Of a stretch of DNA of 64,000 nt, positions 1 through 9,066 are shown in pieces (position 1 is the stretch's first letter; each line of letters begins with the position of its first letter). This DNA is from Agarilytica rhodophyticola. Lineage in GTDB: Bacteria > Pseudomonadota > Gammaproteobacteria > Pseudomonadales > Cellvibrionaceae. Position numbers and translations under genes: made by a program. The notes under the pieces were generated by a model, which did not search any database, was not told where the DNA came from, and saw only the letters and a program-made list of their open reading frames with translations. The stretch lies in the NCBI RefSeq assembly GCF_002157225.2, contig NZ_CP020038.1, positions 3,626,501 through 3,690,500 on the forward strand, read 5' to 3'.

Positions 1-1947
1 TAATACAAGGCCTCCTACAAATCCAAAGGAGGAGGGGGTACCGGTGGCGAGAAATTGTTGATAAATAATACCTACTTCTAGCGCCAGGTTAGGCCCCACT
101 TTTAAACCGTTTAAGCCAAATGGGTTTTCCCAATAATTTTTCATTGTGCCCGCGCCACTTGCCTGAATAGCGCCAACGGAAAGGCTTAGATCAAAGTGCA
201 ATGGATCATTTTGTTTAGGAACATCGACGTCTAAGACGAATACTAAATCCAGGGAAGGTTGTGGAGCGAACGCAATACCTATACTAAAAGGCGATGTGGT
301 CACTGAGCTGCCGAGATCTAAGCGAGTGTCAGGAAGTGAAATCGTAATTTCTTTTTCTGTGCCGAAATAAGCACCCAGTTCGAGCGCGAGGTCGTCTTTG
401 CCGGTGAGATCAGAGAGTGCAGGTATTTGATTCATGGTACCCAAAAGCTGTAAACCTTGCTTTACATTAAAGCTGAAGTCACTGTCTTGGCTGTTACCCT
501 CGAATGAAGAATAAATAAATGCAATTTTGCTAAAGCTAAAGGTGTCAATGAAACTGTTTTTTGCCGGAGGAAACACCGTCGACATTGAAAATGCATCAGC
601 GTTTAGACCCGCGTACAGAATCTGTTCCCACTTACCATTGTTTTCCTGGAAAACCAGTTTACATTCAAGCTCGATACCCTCTATTTCAGCTTCACCGACA
701 ATAGCAAAGCTGCTATCGCGACCTGAAGTTTGGCTATAGAGGTTTAATTCTAGCTTGGCTTGGTGAATATCAACAGGTCCCACTGATAGGCTTCCAAGGC
801 TACCGATAAATTCAAGACCATTCTTACTGATATGTGTTTTTGCCGTGCAGTTGTAGTCAAAGATGGCAATCTCGGCTTGGATTATGGCACCTTCAGATAA
901 GTGCTCTGTACCGTATACACCATCTGCGGTAGCAAATCCGAGTACAACATTTTTTAATTCGAAAGCGAAGTTGGGAAGTGAAATATTTTCTTTTGTTAAT
1001 GCAGAAAAGATTGCGTCTATATCATCCATGGAGAATGAAGAGATGCTGGCGTAAACACCGGCACGATCATCCGCAATAGTGCCGCTGAGCTTGTAATTTT
1101 GCTGATCGGTGGCGAGGAGGGCGCTAATGTTCAATACTTTGCTAGTGCCGATTGTGGCGTCTACTGCCAAATCACTTAAGGTTAAGCCTTGAATATCAAA
1201 TGCATTGTTAATCTCGACAGAGCTGGCGCTGAGTTCGAGCTGCTTGTCTTTATACTCTATATTCGCTTCTAGCTCACCAGCACTTTCACCCAGTTGGTTT
1301 ATTTCGAGTATGCCTTTCGCACTCGGCAGTATCTGCCATTGGTCCTTATCAGCTTTTTCAACTTGGATTTCAAAAGCGCCTTTGGTTAAGAAAACATTGG
1401 GGATAACCGCTACTTCAAGTGTGGTCTCGGTGCTCAGTGTAACGGCTTGGGGGTTTACCTTATCCGAGAGGTCGGTGTCACCCGATTCTATTGTCGCCGT
1501 CATCAACGGCGCCTCATTTATATTAAGCAGAGGCGCGATAGATGTTAGTGGCGCTTGGTTGATATCGAGTTTTCCAGAAAAATTAATGGTAGTCGGTTTT
1601 TCGGCCTGTGGATTAGTTTCAATATGAATATCAACATCGGAGAAAACAAACAGATCGATATTGGGTATGGAAAAGTCAGTAAAAAGCTGATCAAGTGTAA
1701 AGTTATCTTTTGCAAAAGGAATACTGAGAATCTTCTCGCCATTATCTAAAAGCGCCCCTTCAAGACGCATATTCGGTTTACCAAAAATATTGGTATTGGC
1801 TTGAATGGCCTGACCGTTTTGTGTCGTCGAATTTTCGGTGTCGACGACCTTCATCGTGGTGATATTTTTTAGTGGAACGTCAATGGGTTGTTGAGATGTC
1901 TGTTGCTTTACTTCCGTATCGATAGTTTTAATACTTTGATTCGACAT
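1..1947 (-). CDS. Large beta-rich protein of unknown function (3' end outside window)
   Basis: I translated the minus strand from the ATG at 1947 and it stays open for 649 codons to the left edge, so the gene is partial at its C terminus. I do not recognise the family. The protein has no signal peptide or membrane segment. It is rich in alternating polar/hydrophobic strands, Asn, Ser, Thr and Asp, with recurring blocks of the kind 'L..A.I......L.LS..S', which suggests repeated beta-sandwich or beta-solenoid units. The region near the left edge becomes Gly/Leu/Val rich. It lies downstream of, and on the same strand as, another large unknown gene (2424-4700), but the MITE-like element lies between them. 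A toxin, surface or structural role is possible but unproven. Confidence 0.8.
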   Translation of the reverse strand, partial: MSNQSIKTIDTEVKQQTSQQPIDVPLKNITTMKVVDTENSTTQNGQAIQANTNIFGKPNMRLEGALLDNGEKILSIPFAKDNFTLDQLFTDFSIPNIDLFVFSDVDIHIETNPQAEKPTTINFSGKLDINQAPLTSIAPLLNINEAPLMTATIESGDTDLSDKVNPQAVTLSTETTLEVAVIPNVFLTKGAFEIQVEKADKDQWQILPSAKGILEINQLGESAGELEANIEYKDKQLELSASSVEINNAFDIQGLTLSDLAVDATIGTSKVLNISALLATDQQNYKLSGTIADDRAGVYASISSFSMDDIDAIFSALTKENISLPNFAFELKNVVLGFATADGVYGTEHLSEGAIIQAEIAIFDYNCTAKTHISKNGLEFIGSLGSLSVGPVDIHQAKLELNLYSQTSGRDSSFAIVGEAEIEGIELECKLVFQENNGKWEQILYAGLNADAFSMSTVFPPAKNSFIDTFSFSKIAFIYSSFEGNSQDSDFSFNVKQGLQLLGTMNQIPALSDLTGKDDLALELGAYFGTEKEITISLPDTRLDLGSSVTTSPFSIGIAFAPQPSLDLVFVLDVDVPKQNDPLHFDLSLSVGAIQASGAGTMKNYWENPFGLNGLKVGPNLALEVGIIYQQFLATGTPSSFGFVGGLVL

Positions 1948-2151
1948 AGGTATACTCTCCCTAGAGACATGTTTTTTTTAGCACTATGCAACGATATTGG
2001 TTCTCTAGATCATAGCGGCCAAGCTAAGAAAAAACAGCGTTAAAATCAAAAAAGTTTTGGCTCGCTCCTAGATACTTCTTGTCGCAGAGAAAAGCTAAGG
2101 GAAGGTTTTCTCTATGCCGTTAGGATGGAGCCTTTTCTTCTTAGGTTAAAC

Positions 2152-2171
2152 TAGGGCCTGTTGACACTAAT
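2152..2171 (+). repeat. Left terminal inverted repeat of MITE-like element
   Basis: This is a 20-bp terminal repeat that exactly matches the reverse complement of 2399-2418. Flanking bases are not obviously duplicated. Confidence 0.8.
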
Positions 2172-2398
2172 AGAATCCCACCTGCTGGAGTGTATTTTTT
2201 TCATATTTTAGGCGCTGCGAGTGTTATTTGGTTATTCCAAATGAACGAGCAGCAACGCAGAATATGGAAAAAATACGCCCAGCCCTTTGGGTCGTCCCTA
2301 AAACACGCCATTTGTCGTTGCTCGTCGCTTATTTGGTTCACCAAACCGCGCTTCTCGCGCCTAAACTGGCGTGTTTTAGGGACGACAGGTGTAATTTA

Positions 2399-2418
2399 AT
2401 TAGTGTCAACAGGCCCTA
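2399..2418 (-). repeat. Right terminal inverted repeat of MITE-like element
   Basis: This is the exact reverse complement of 2152-2171. It ends five bases before the stop codon of the gene ending at 2424, so that gene was left intact by the insertion. Confidence 0.8.
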
Positions 2419-2423
2419 ACTAT

Positions 2424-4700
2424 TTATTGGCTGACAGTTAGCTGTAGTTTGTTCTCTTTGGCTAGCTTCGTTATTGCATTATACTCATTGGTTTTGGCGC
2501 GCAAATTTTCTCGCTCTAACTTACCGGGTGTTGAAGAACTGTCATGATCATTGAGAATACCATTGGCCGCCCATAATCCTGCCAGAAAATCCAAATATCT
2601 ATCCCCCTCAGTTTCGAACCGAACAATATCAATTTGAGGCAACCAGCGTTCTTCTTTGCCAAGAATTGCTTTTTGTGCGTTTTGCGCACATTGTTGCATT
2701 TCTTCTAAAATGGCCAAATCGTTTTCCAGTGAACTATGAGTTTGCTTAATAATAATCTGTATTTCTTTTAGCGCCTGTCGGGCGCCTAGAGTACAGAGGT
2801 TCTCTACGCCTTGCAGAATACCATCTGTTTTCATATCGATACGACCTAAAGGAACATAAGATTGAGTGCTACCGGGATAGGTTTTGGATTGCGTTGTGCT
2901 AATGTCGCCGCTGGCACTTGTTTCAGTTTTGGTAAATCCGCTCGCTGACCCATGGCTCATACCACCAGTGACCATTACACCACTTGCCGCTGCGGCTAAA
3001 TTCGCAGCTTCACCGGCGGTATTCGCAATACCTTTAATAAGAGAAAAAACGGCTTGTGTTTTCTGAATAGAGGTGTCCATTTCATGTTCAAGCCCCAGTT
3101 CAATACGATTTACAATACGCACCAGTTCAAATTTAGCCTTCTTTGTTTCAATAATTAACCTGGGCGTGCGCAATAGGATGTGCATATAACTACCAACGAC
3201 GTCAGTAAAGTTTCTTGCTTGTATATTTACCTCGGCAATAGCCGATCGTTGCCAATGAGGTTGGAGCTGATTTATAGTGCTGCTGACATCAGTGCTAATA
3301 CTGTTGGCCAAGGTTTGTAATTTCTTTTTATAGATTTGCCAGAAAGGCCCATTACCTTGTGTAAATTCATCAAAGTGAGGTTTACTGTTTCCCCCTTTCT
3401 TACTATTTCTCTCTTTTTGAGTTTCTTGGACAACGAAATCTACGCCGTAGTAATCATTAATGGACTGAATCTGTACCCACAACCTCTCTAAAAAGTGTTG
3501 CAGACCTTCTAGGATTGGACGTATATTTTCCCCTTTCATGTGAGCATTAGATTTCGTGGTAGATTCCTCTTTTTGTATAATCTCTTTTTTAAGTTTGTTC
3601 AGCTCATGTTTATTTTCGATGATGCTCTCTTTGAACTCTTTAGCTAGGGCATCTAGGGCTTCCGGCGTAATATCTTCTTCGCTGCTACTTGTCCCTTCAG
3701 CGCTTTGTAAATATACATCAAAAATAATGTTACCAAAGGTACGGATATTGGAGAATTGAGTATCAGATTTATTTATCAGGGAGTCCACTAAACCATAGTA
3801 TTCGTTGTAAATATTATTGATAACATTCTGAGTTTTACATAGTAGGTGGGTAGTTTCTACTTTAGTGGTAACCTTGTTTTTCCTGTCGGATTTCCTGACT
3901 TTTTTGTATCTGGTTTGTTTTTTTGGGGCAGTCGCAGTCTCGTCTTCTGTAGTTCCCCATTGTTCCGATAGCGTTTCAGTGATGAGTTTTCGAACTTTCT
4001 TCTGAATGGGAGGAAGTAGGTTAATAATTTCATTTCTAAGTTTTTGTATTTCTTTAAAGGCGGTTCTTTTATCTTCACTATTTTTGGCTTGGTTATCTTT
4101 ATCTTCATTAACTTGTGGGAGGTGTTGTCCGCTTCCATCACTATTCTGTGCGTTAGCATTACCTAATTGACCATAGGTTTTAATAAATAATTTGAATGTC
4201 GCTATTTTCTTTTCAAGAAAATCTATCTTTTCATATGGCCCTTTTTTTAATGCGCCATAATTAAACTCTTCCAGTTCATTATCAGCCGCAAATTTTTCAT
4301 CCTTCTTTATTAGCTTGATGATGTTAAAGCGTAACTCATTGGTTTTACATAAATTGAGAATATTGTAAGGCTTTTCGCGCAGGGTAAGATGATCGAAAAG
4401 CGGGGCAATTTCTTCCGAAAAGTTAAAATTCGTAATTTTTTTCTTGTCTAAGAGGCCTTTAATTTTTTTCAGCTCACCTTCGACCACCTCTACTTCTTTT
4501 TGTAGCTGTACCAAATTGGTATCAATATCGTCTATATCCGCTGGCTTATTTTTCTCAAACAGTTCGACGATTTCTTGGGTATTGTAATTATTCTTCTTAA
4601 ACGTACTAAGAAAACCATCTTGCCATTCGGGTGAATAAGTTTGCTCTTCTATTAAAAGCTTAATATGTTCTTTTCGACCTGTACTAATCTCTTTTGGCAC
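2424..4700 (-). CDS. Large helical/coiled-coil protein of unknown function
   Basis: The 758-residue protein is not recognised. It starts at a GTG supported by an AGGAG ribosome site about 8 bases upstream. The first 450 residues are Lys/Glu-rich and mostly helical with long charged coiled-coil stretches. Residues around 550-620 contain an Ala/Gly/Ser-rich segment (GEAANLAAAASG, then a Ser/Thr-rich loop) that could be a membrane-inserting hairpin or flexible linker. The C terminus is helical again. There is no signal peptide. It lies directly upstream of the beta-rich gene at 1-1947 on the same strand. A helical plus beta-rich pair could be a pore-forming or structural system, but this is conjecture. 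Confidence 0.75.
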   Translation of the reverse strand: MPKEISTGRKEHIKLLIEEQTYSPEWQDGFLSTFKKNNYNTQEIVELFEKNKPADIDDIDTNLVQLQKEVEVVEGELKKIKGLLDKKKITNFNFSEEIAPLFDHLTLREKPYNILNLCKTNELRFNIIKLIKKDEKFAADNELEEFNYGALKKGPYEKIDFLEKKIATFKLFIKTYGQLGNANAQNSDGSGQHLPQVNEDKDNQAKNSEDKRTAFKEIQKLRNEIINLLPPIQKKVRKLITETLSEQWGTTEDETATAPKKQTRYKKVRKSDRKNKVTTKVETTHLLCKTQNVINNIYNEYYGLVDSLINKSDTQFSNIRTFGNIIFDVYLQSAEGTSSSEEDITPEALDALAKEFKESIIENKHELNKLKKEIIQKEESTTKSNAHMKGENIRPILEGLQHFLERLWVQIQSINDYYGVDFVVQETQKERNSKKGGNSKPHFDEFTQGNGPFWQIYKKKLQTLANSISTDVSSTINQLQPHWQRSAIAEVNIQARNFTDVVGSYMHILLRTPRLIIETKKAKFELVRIVNRIELGLEHEMDTSIQKTQAVFSLIKGIANTAGEAANLAAAASGVMVTGGMSHGSASGFTKTETSASGDISTTQSKTYPGSTQSYVPLGRIDMKTDGILQGVENLCTLGARQALKEIQIIIKQTHSSLENDLAILEEMQQCAQNAQKAILGKEERWLPQIDIVRFETEGDRYLDFLAGLWAANGILNDHDSSSTPGKLERENLRAKTNEYNAITKLAKENKLQLTVSQ

Positions 4701-4722
4701 TTAAAGTCTCCTGTCTTTATCT

Positions 4723-5097
4723 TTATATGGACGTGCTATAGCTGAGTAGTCTATAGACTTGCTTAGAGCTAAATTCGGAGAAACATAGGAGAAAAGCGGG
4801 GAGATTACTGCTATTGCCACTTTTATAAAGGTCCAATGATGGCAGTTGATAGTAATAGCGGAAAACATCCGCATCGAACTCTTTCAACTGAATGCCAGAA
4901 AACTCTAGAGAAAAGCTTTCCGCTTGAATAACAACCCCCATTTTCTTACTGGGGTAGCGTACAGCGCGATTCTTCCCACGGTTGCTTGCCTTCACTCGGC
5001 GAGTGGGCTCAGAGCTCCAAACCTTTTCAATCACATTGATCCCTGTGTTGCTCACGCCATACCCACGCGCGAAATCTAATAAATCTACATTGTCCAA
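4723..5097 (-). pseudogene. TnsA-like transposon endonuclease, N-terminal remnant
   Basis: The frame encodes 124 residues. Its middle carries the block typical of TnsA N-terminal domains of Tn7-like transposons: Arg-rich stretch, YPSKKMG, then an 'ES...E' segment, a 'FDADV' segment and 'YYYQLPSLDL' (family form about EYYDQPP). TnsA makes the 5'-end cut during cut-and-paste transposition, and the family uses Glu, Asp and Lys residues. Only the Glu region remains here. Similarity stops at about 4795, where a run of four T (coding strand) sits. Another frame continues from there as SYVSPNLALS to a stop at 4701-4703, so a frameshift is likely, followed by truncation. No TnsB, TnsC or other transposon gene is nearby. 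The assignment rests on remembered motif pattern only. Confidence 0.55.
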
Positions 5098-5287
5098 GCC
5101 ATATAAGTCTCACTCATCAAAATCATCGGCATGACACTAAAATCATCTTTAATCGGATCGTATCAGCTTAAATCGACCACAGGTATGTCATTTCGTTAGC
5201 TAATATCCAGAAAAGGCTGAAACCCTAGTAAATCTTGTGAAATAATTACCTAATATGCGCAAAACCATTGCAATGAGGGTGCAATAA

Positions 5288-5494
5288 ATGACCAATATGA
5301 GTGATCGTTGGCTATCCATCTCCGAAATTTGTGAGCACCTTGGTGTTAGCAGTGACACCGTGTACAAATGGATTGACAAACAGCTTATGTCAGCTCATCG
5401 AATGGGTAGGTTGTGGAAGTTTAAAAAAGAAGATGTCGATAATTGGGTTAAGGCTGGCTACTCTGCGGAGCAACAAAACAGCATAAAGCATTAG
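5288..5494 (+). CDS. Excisionase-family helix-turn-helix DNA-binding protein
   Basis: The 68-residue protein is almost entirely one winged HTH domain of the MerR/excisionase type (HTH_17): LSISEICEHLGVSSDTVYKW forms the HTH, and GRLWKFKKEDVDNWV forms the wing and second helix. Such proteins are common as small regulators next to type I restriction operons and in mobile elements. It lies 78 bp upstream of hsdR on the same strand and may be co-transcribed with it. Whether it regulates hsdRMS or is left over from an integrative element cannot be told from the sequence. Confidence 0.85.
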   Translation: MTNMSDRWLSISEICEHLGVSSDTVYKWIDKQLMSAHRMGRLWKFKKEDVDNWVKAGYSAEQQNSIKH

Positions 5495-5572
5495 CGGGTT
5501 TCACGAATGACTTTTCTGCGGACTTCCTTAATTAAGAAGCTTAATAATCACGCAAAAAAACAGGGATAAGTA

Positions 5573-8500
5573 ATGATGAGCGATAAAAGCAACTTTGACT
5601 TTCTAAAACACCACGATGAACTCCTATTACGTTTAGCCCAAACAGCCGAAGCCTGCTTTGTACCAGACCCAAACACCACCCTCATCAAAATGCGACAACT
5701 TGGTGAGGAATTGGCCAAAACCATTGCCTCTCGCGTTGGTGTTAATAGCGGGGCTGAAGTAAAACAAGTAGATTTGCTAAAAGAACTAGACTACACGCTG
5801 CGACTTGATAGGCAAATTAAAGACGCCTTCCATACTATTCGTAAACTGGGTAACCCAGCGGCCCACGACATTACATCATCCACCCACCGCGATGCCCTAA
5901 AAGCACTTCAAGTCGGTCACGCCCTTGGTGGTTGGTTCCATATCACCTTTGGAGGGGACAAAGCTAAAGGCTTCACACTTCCACCATTTAAAAAGCCGCA
6001 AGATCCTTCGGCAAAAGTACGCGCTTTGGAAGAAGCACTATTAGAAGCTGAAAAGAAAAGTCGATCAGTAGAAGACCGGCTCGCACACGCAGAACAATTA
6101 AAACAGATCGAAGCCGAGAAAGCAGAAGCAGAAAAGCAACGCGCAGAACAAATGGCTTCAGAAAGTCAGGTATGGGAAGAGATTGCCACAGAGCACGAAG
6201 CAAAACTGGCTGAATACCGCACCAAAATGGATGAAGCCAATGTCATTTACAACCTTACATTCCAACAGCAAGGTTCACAGCAACAAGCAGAAACAATAAG
6301 ACAAGTAGAAAAATCTCGACTGGAACTGAACGAAGCTGAAACCCGTGTCCTTATCGATCAACAATTAATCGAAGCCGGATGGCAAGCCGATACCGCTAAC
6401 CTTAGGTACGCCAAGGGCGCTCGTCCTATTCCTAACGAAAACCGTGCAATTGCCGAATGGCCTACGGACTCAGGCCCTGCCGACTACGTGTTATTTATGG
6501 GCTTAACTCCAGTTGCTGTCGTGGAAGCGAAAAAAAGCGCAAAGAACACCTATAGCGATATTGATCAAGCCAAACGTTACGCAAAAGGACTCCAAGAGCG
6601 CGCTGCTTTCACTGTTGAAACACATTACGCTGAGTTTAAAGTGCCACTCACCTTTGCCACCAATGGGCGTCCCTACTTAAAACAATTAGAACATGAAAGC
6701 GGCATTTGGTGTTTAGATGTCCGAGATAGCAGCAACCGTCGCAAGGCATTGAAAGGCTGGTATAGCCCCCAAGAAATTAAAACTTATCTACGCCAAACAC
6801 CACAGCAAGCCGAAGCAGAATTGGATCAAATGGATTTTGATTACAAGCTCACACTTCGCGACTACCAAATCACAGCCATTCGCGCAGTTGAAAAAGCTAT
6901 AAAAGAAGGCAAAGATAGTGCATTAATTGCTATGGCCACGGGCACGGGTAAAACAAAAACCGCCATCGCTATGGTCTACCGCTTACTCAAAGCAGAACGT
7001 TACCGGCGTATATTATTTTTAGTGGATCGTTCCGCCTTAGGAGTGCAGGCGACCGACGATTTTTGTGAGGTTCGCTTTGAAAAACTCGACAAATTTGCCG
7101 ATACCTTCGAAGTAATGGGCATGAAACAAAATAAACCTGTAAAGCCAACACCCGATGACGACACCAAGGTTCATGTTGCCACTGTGCAGGGGCTAGTCAA
7201 GCGTATCCTATACCCGGGAGATAACGACAACAAACCGGGCGTCGGGCAATACGACTGTATTGTCGTGGACGAGTGTCACCGAGGCTACTTACTCGATCGA
7301 GAACTGAGCGATACCGAAATACTCTTTCGAGATCAAAAAGACTACCAGTCTAAATACCGCAGCGTTATCGAATATTTTGATGCCTTTAAAATAGGCTTAA
7401 CGGCAACACCCGCACTGCATACCACCGACATTTTTGGTGCACCGGTGTTTACTTACAGCTATACCGAAGCTGTATTAGATGGGTATTTAAATGATCATCT
7501 GCCTCCCATTCGCATTCATACAAAACTGGCTGAAGACGGCATAAAATACGCCGTTAACGATGAAGTCAAAGTCTACGATGCCGAAAATAACACCATCGAG
7601 ATGTTTAACACACCCGACGAACTGGATTTCGATGTTGCAGACTTTAACCGTCGCGTTATCGCTCCAGAGTTTACCAAAGTAGTCACCAAGTGGTTGATTG
7701 AAAGCGATTCCATAGACCCATATTCCCCAGCAAAAACCTTGATATTTTGCGTAACAGACAAGCATGCAGACGAAGTGGTTGAAGCCTTAAAAGAAGCCGC
7801 TGAAAACTACCACGGCGAAATTGAAGACGACGCCATTCAAAAAATTACCGGCGCCAGTGATAAACCCTTAGATAAAATTCGCAGCTACAAAAATGATCGA
7901 CTGCCCAATATCGCTGTCACTGTCGATTTACTCACCACAGGCATTGATGTTCGAAGTATCTGCAACTTAGTATTTTTACGCCGAGTTAACAGCCGCATTT
8001 TATTTGAACAAATGCTCGGTCGCGCCACGCGCCTCTGCCCTGAAATTGGCAAAGGCCCTTTCCGTATTTACGACGCCGTTGATATCTACAAGCAGTTGGA
8101 AAAAGTAAACACCATGAAGCCAGTAATCACCAAAGTGGATATTAGCTTCAGTGAACTTGAACAAGAAATAAAACAAAGTCATGCGCCCGATTTACAATCG
8201 CTAGCCAAAAACCAGTTTATCGCTAAATTACAGGTTAAAAAGAATTACTTAACTGAAGAGCAACACGAAACTTTTGAAACAATTGTCGGCAAAACGCCAA
8301 AAGAATTCGCCCAAGAACTCAAAACCATGTCCCTCGAAGACATTGCCCAATGGTTTGTTAACCATCCCGGCTTAGGGGAGTTGCTCGATAATAAAACCCG
8401 AGGCAAGGGCTATTTCAAACCTCCCGTGGTAATTTATGATGGCGAAGATGAAGTCGTCGACATCACGACCGGCTATGGCGAAGGCCAAAAACCCGAAGAC

Positions 8501-8998
8501 TACCTGAATGCCTTTAAAGATTTTGTTAACGCCAATAGCAATCGTATGGTTGCCATACAAACCGTGGTAAACAAGCCTTGGGATCTTAGCCGTCAAAGTT
8601 TAAAACAACTGGCGGTAGAGCTAGAGCAAAACAGCTTCCGCGAGAAAGATTTACAAACCGCCTGGCAGGAAGTCAAAAACGAAGATATTGCTGCCCGCAT
8701 TATTGGATTTATTCGCCAAGCCGCCATTGGCGAGGCCTTAATGCCGTGGGATGAACGGGTAGACCAAGCACTTAATACCATACTGGCCAGCCAACCTTGG
8801 AAAACGCCGCAAAAACAATGGTTAGAATTGATCGCCAAACAAATGAAAGCCACCACCATTGTCGATGAAGCCGCCTTAGACCAAGGTATATTCCTGACCA
8901 AAGGCGGCAGCAAGCGAGCTAACAAGCTCTTTGAGCAACCCATTACCCAAGTGCTGCAACAATTTACGCGAGCACTCTGGGCTAATACCAATAAATAA
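5573..8998 (+). CDS. hsdR: Type I restriction enzyme, R (motor/nuclease) subunit
   Basis: This 1141-residue subunit cuts unmodified DNA after ATP-driven translocation. An N-terminal DUF4145-type helical domain (about 1-130) is followed by a coiled coil (about 140-235). The nuclease domain has the PD-(D/E)XK residues D304 and E318-A-K320. The superfamily 2 helicase has Walker A GTGKT near 455-462 and a DECH box at 566-569, and helicase motif VI reads QMLGRATRL. A C-terminal EcoEI-type domain ends the protein. All motifs look intact, so it is probably active. There are two adjacent ATGs (5573, 5576), and I took the first. The gene starts the hsdR-hsdM-hsdS operon. Confidence 0.95.
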   Translation: MMSDKSNFDFLKHHDELLLRLAQTAEACFVPDPNTTLIKMRQLGEELAKTIASRVGVNSGAEVKQVDLLKELDYTLRLDRQIKDAFHTIRKLGNPAAHDITSSTHRDALKALQVGHALGGWFHITFGGDKAKGFTLPPFKKPQDPSAKVRALEEALLEAEKKSRSVEDRLAHAEQLKQIEAEKAEAEKQRAEQMASESQVWEEIATEHEAKLAEYRTKMDEANVIYNLTFQQQGSQQQAETIRQVEKSRLELNEAETRVLIDQQLIEAGWQADTANLRYAKGARPIPNENRAIAEWPTDSGPADYVLFMGLTPVAVVEAKKSAKNTYSDIDQAKRYAKGLQERAAFTVETHYAEFKVPLTFATNGRPYLKQLEHESGIWCLDVRDSSNRRKALKGWYSPQEIKTYLRQTPQQAEAELDQMDFDYKLTLRDYQITAIRAVEKAIKEGKDSALIAMATGTGKTKTAIAMVYRLLKAERYRRILFLVDRSALGVQATDDFCEVRFEKLDKFADTFEVMGMKQNKPVKPTPDDDTKVHVATVQGLVKRILYPGDNDNKPGVGQYDCIVVDECHRGYLLDRELSDTEILFRDQKDYQSKYRSVIEYFDAFKIGLTATPALHTTDIFGAPVFTYSYTEAVLDGYLNDHLPPIRIHTKLAEDGIKYAVNDEVKVYDAENNTIEMFNTPDELDFDVADFNRRVIAPEFTKVVTKWLIESDSIDPYSPAKTLIFCVTDKHADEVVEALKEAAENYHGEIEDDAIQKITGASDKPLDKIRSYKNDRLPNIAVTVDLLTTGIDVRSICNLVFLRRVNSRILFEQMLGRATRLCPEIGKGPFRIYDAVDIYKQLEKVNTMKPVITKVDISFSELEQEIKQSHAPDLQSLAKNQFIAKLQVKKNYLTEEQHETFETIVGKTPKEFAQELKTMSLEDIAQWFVNHPGLGELLDNKTRGKGYFKPPVVIYDGEDEVVDITTGYGEGQKPEDYLNAFKDFVNANSNRMVAIQTVVNKPWDLSRQSLKQLAVELEQNSFREKDLQTAWQEVKNEDIAARIIGFIRQAAIGEALMPWDERVDQALNTILASQPWKTPQKQWLELIAKQMKATTIVDEAALDQGIFLTKGGSKRANKLFEQPITQVLQQFTRALWANTNK

Positions 8999-9066
8999 AG
9001 CAATAATAAACAAGTATTAAAAGCATCAGTCACAAATAGACTGAATAAAATAGAGAAAGTGAATTA

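Larger units (their letters stand above)
2152..2418. mobile_element. MITE-like element with perfect 20-bp terminal inverted repeats
   Basis: The ends are TAGGGCCTGTTGACACTAAT at 2152-2171 and its exact reverse complement at 2399-2418. Inside is a second perfect 20-bp inverted repeat (2291-2310 with 2367-2386, starting GTCGTCCCTAAAACACGCCA), plus shorter arms such as ATTTGG/CCAAAT near 2226. The 267-bp unit has no plausible coding sequence, so it is a non-autonomous, strongly self-folding element. Its right end is 5 bp from the stop codon of the minus-strand gene at 2424. A decayed relative of its left half is at 49060-49145. The transposase that would move it is not in the window. Confidence 0.75.

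Noticed and set aside
2086-2113. AGAGAAAA/TTTTCTCT hairpin upstream of the beta-rich gene as a terminator
   Set aside because: AT-only stem, 12-base loop, no T run, and it lies on the promoter side of the minus-strand gene.
5301-5486. Alternative frame inside the HTH gene
   Set aside because: It is a shadow of the HTH frame, which has clear domain structure.
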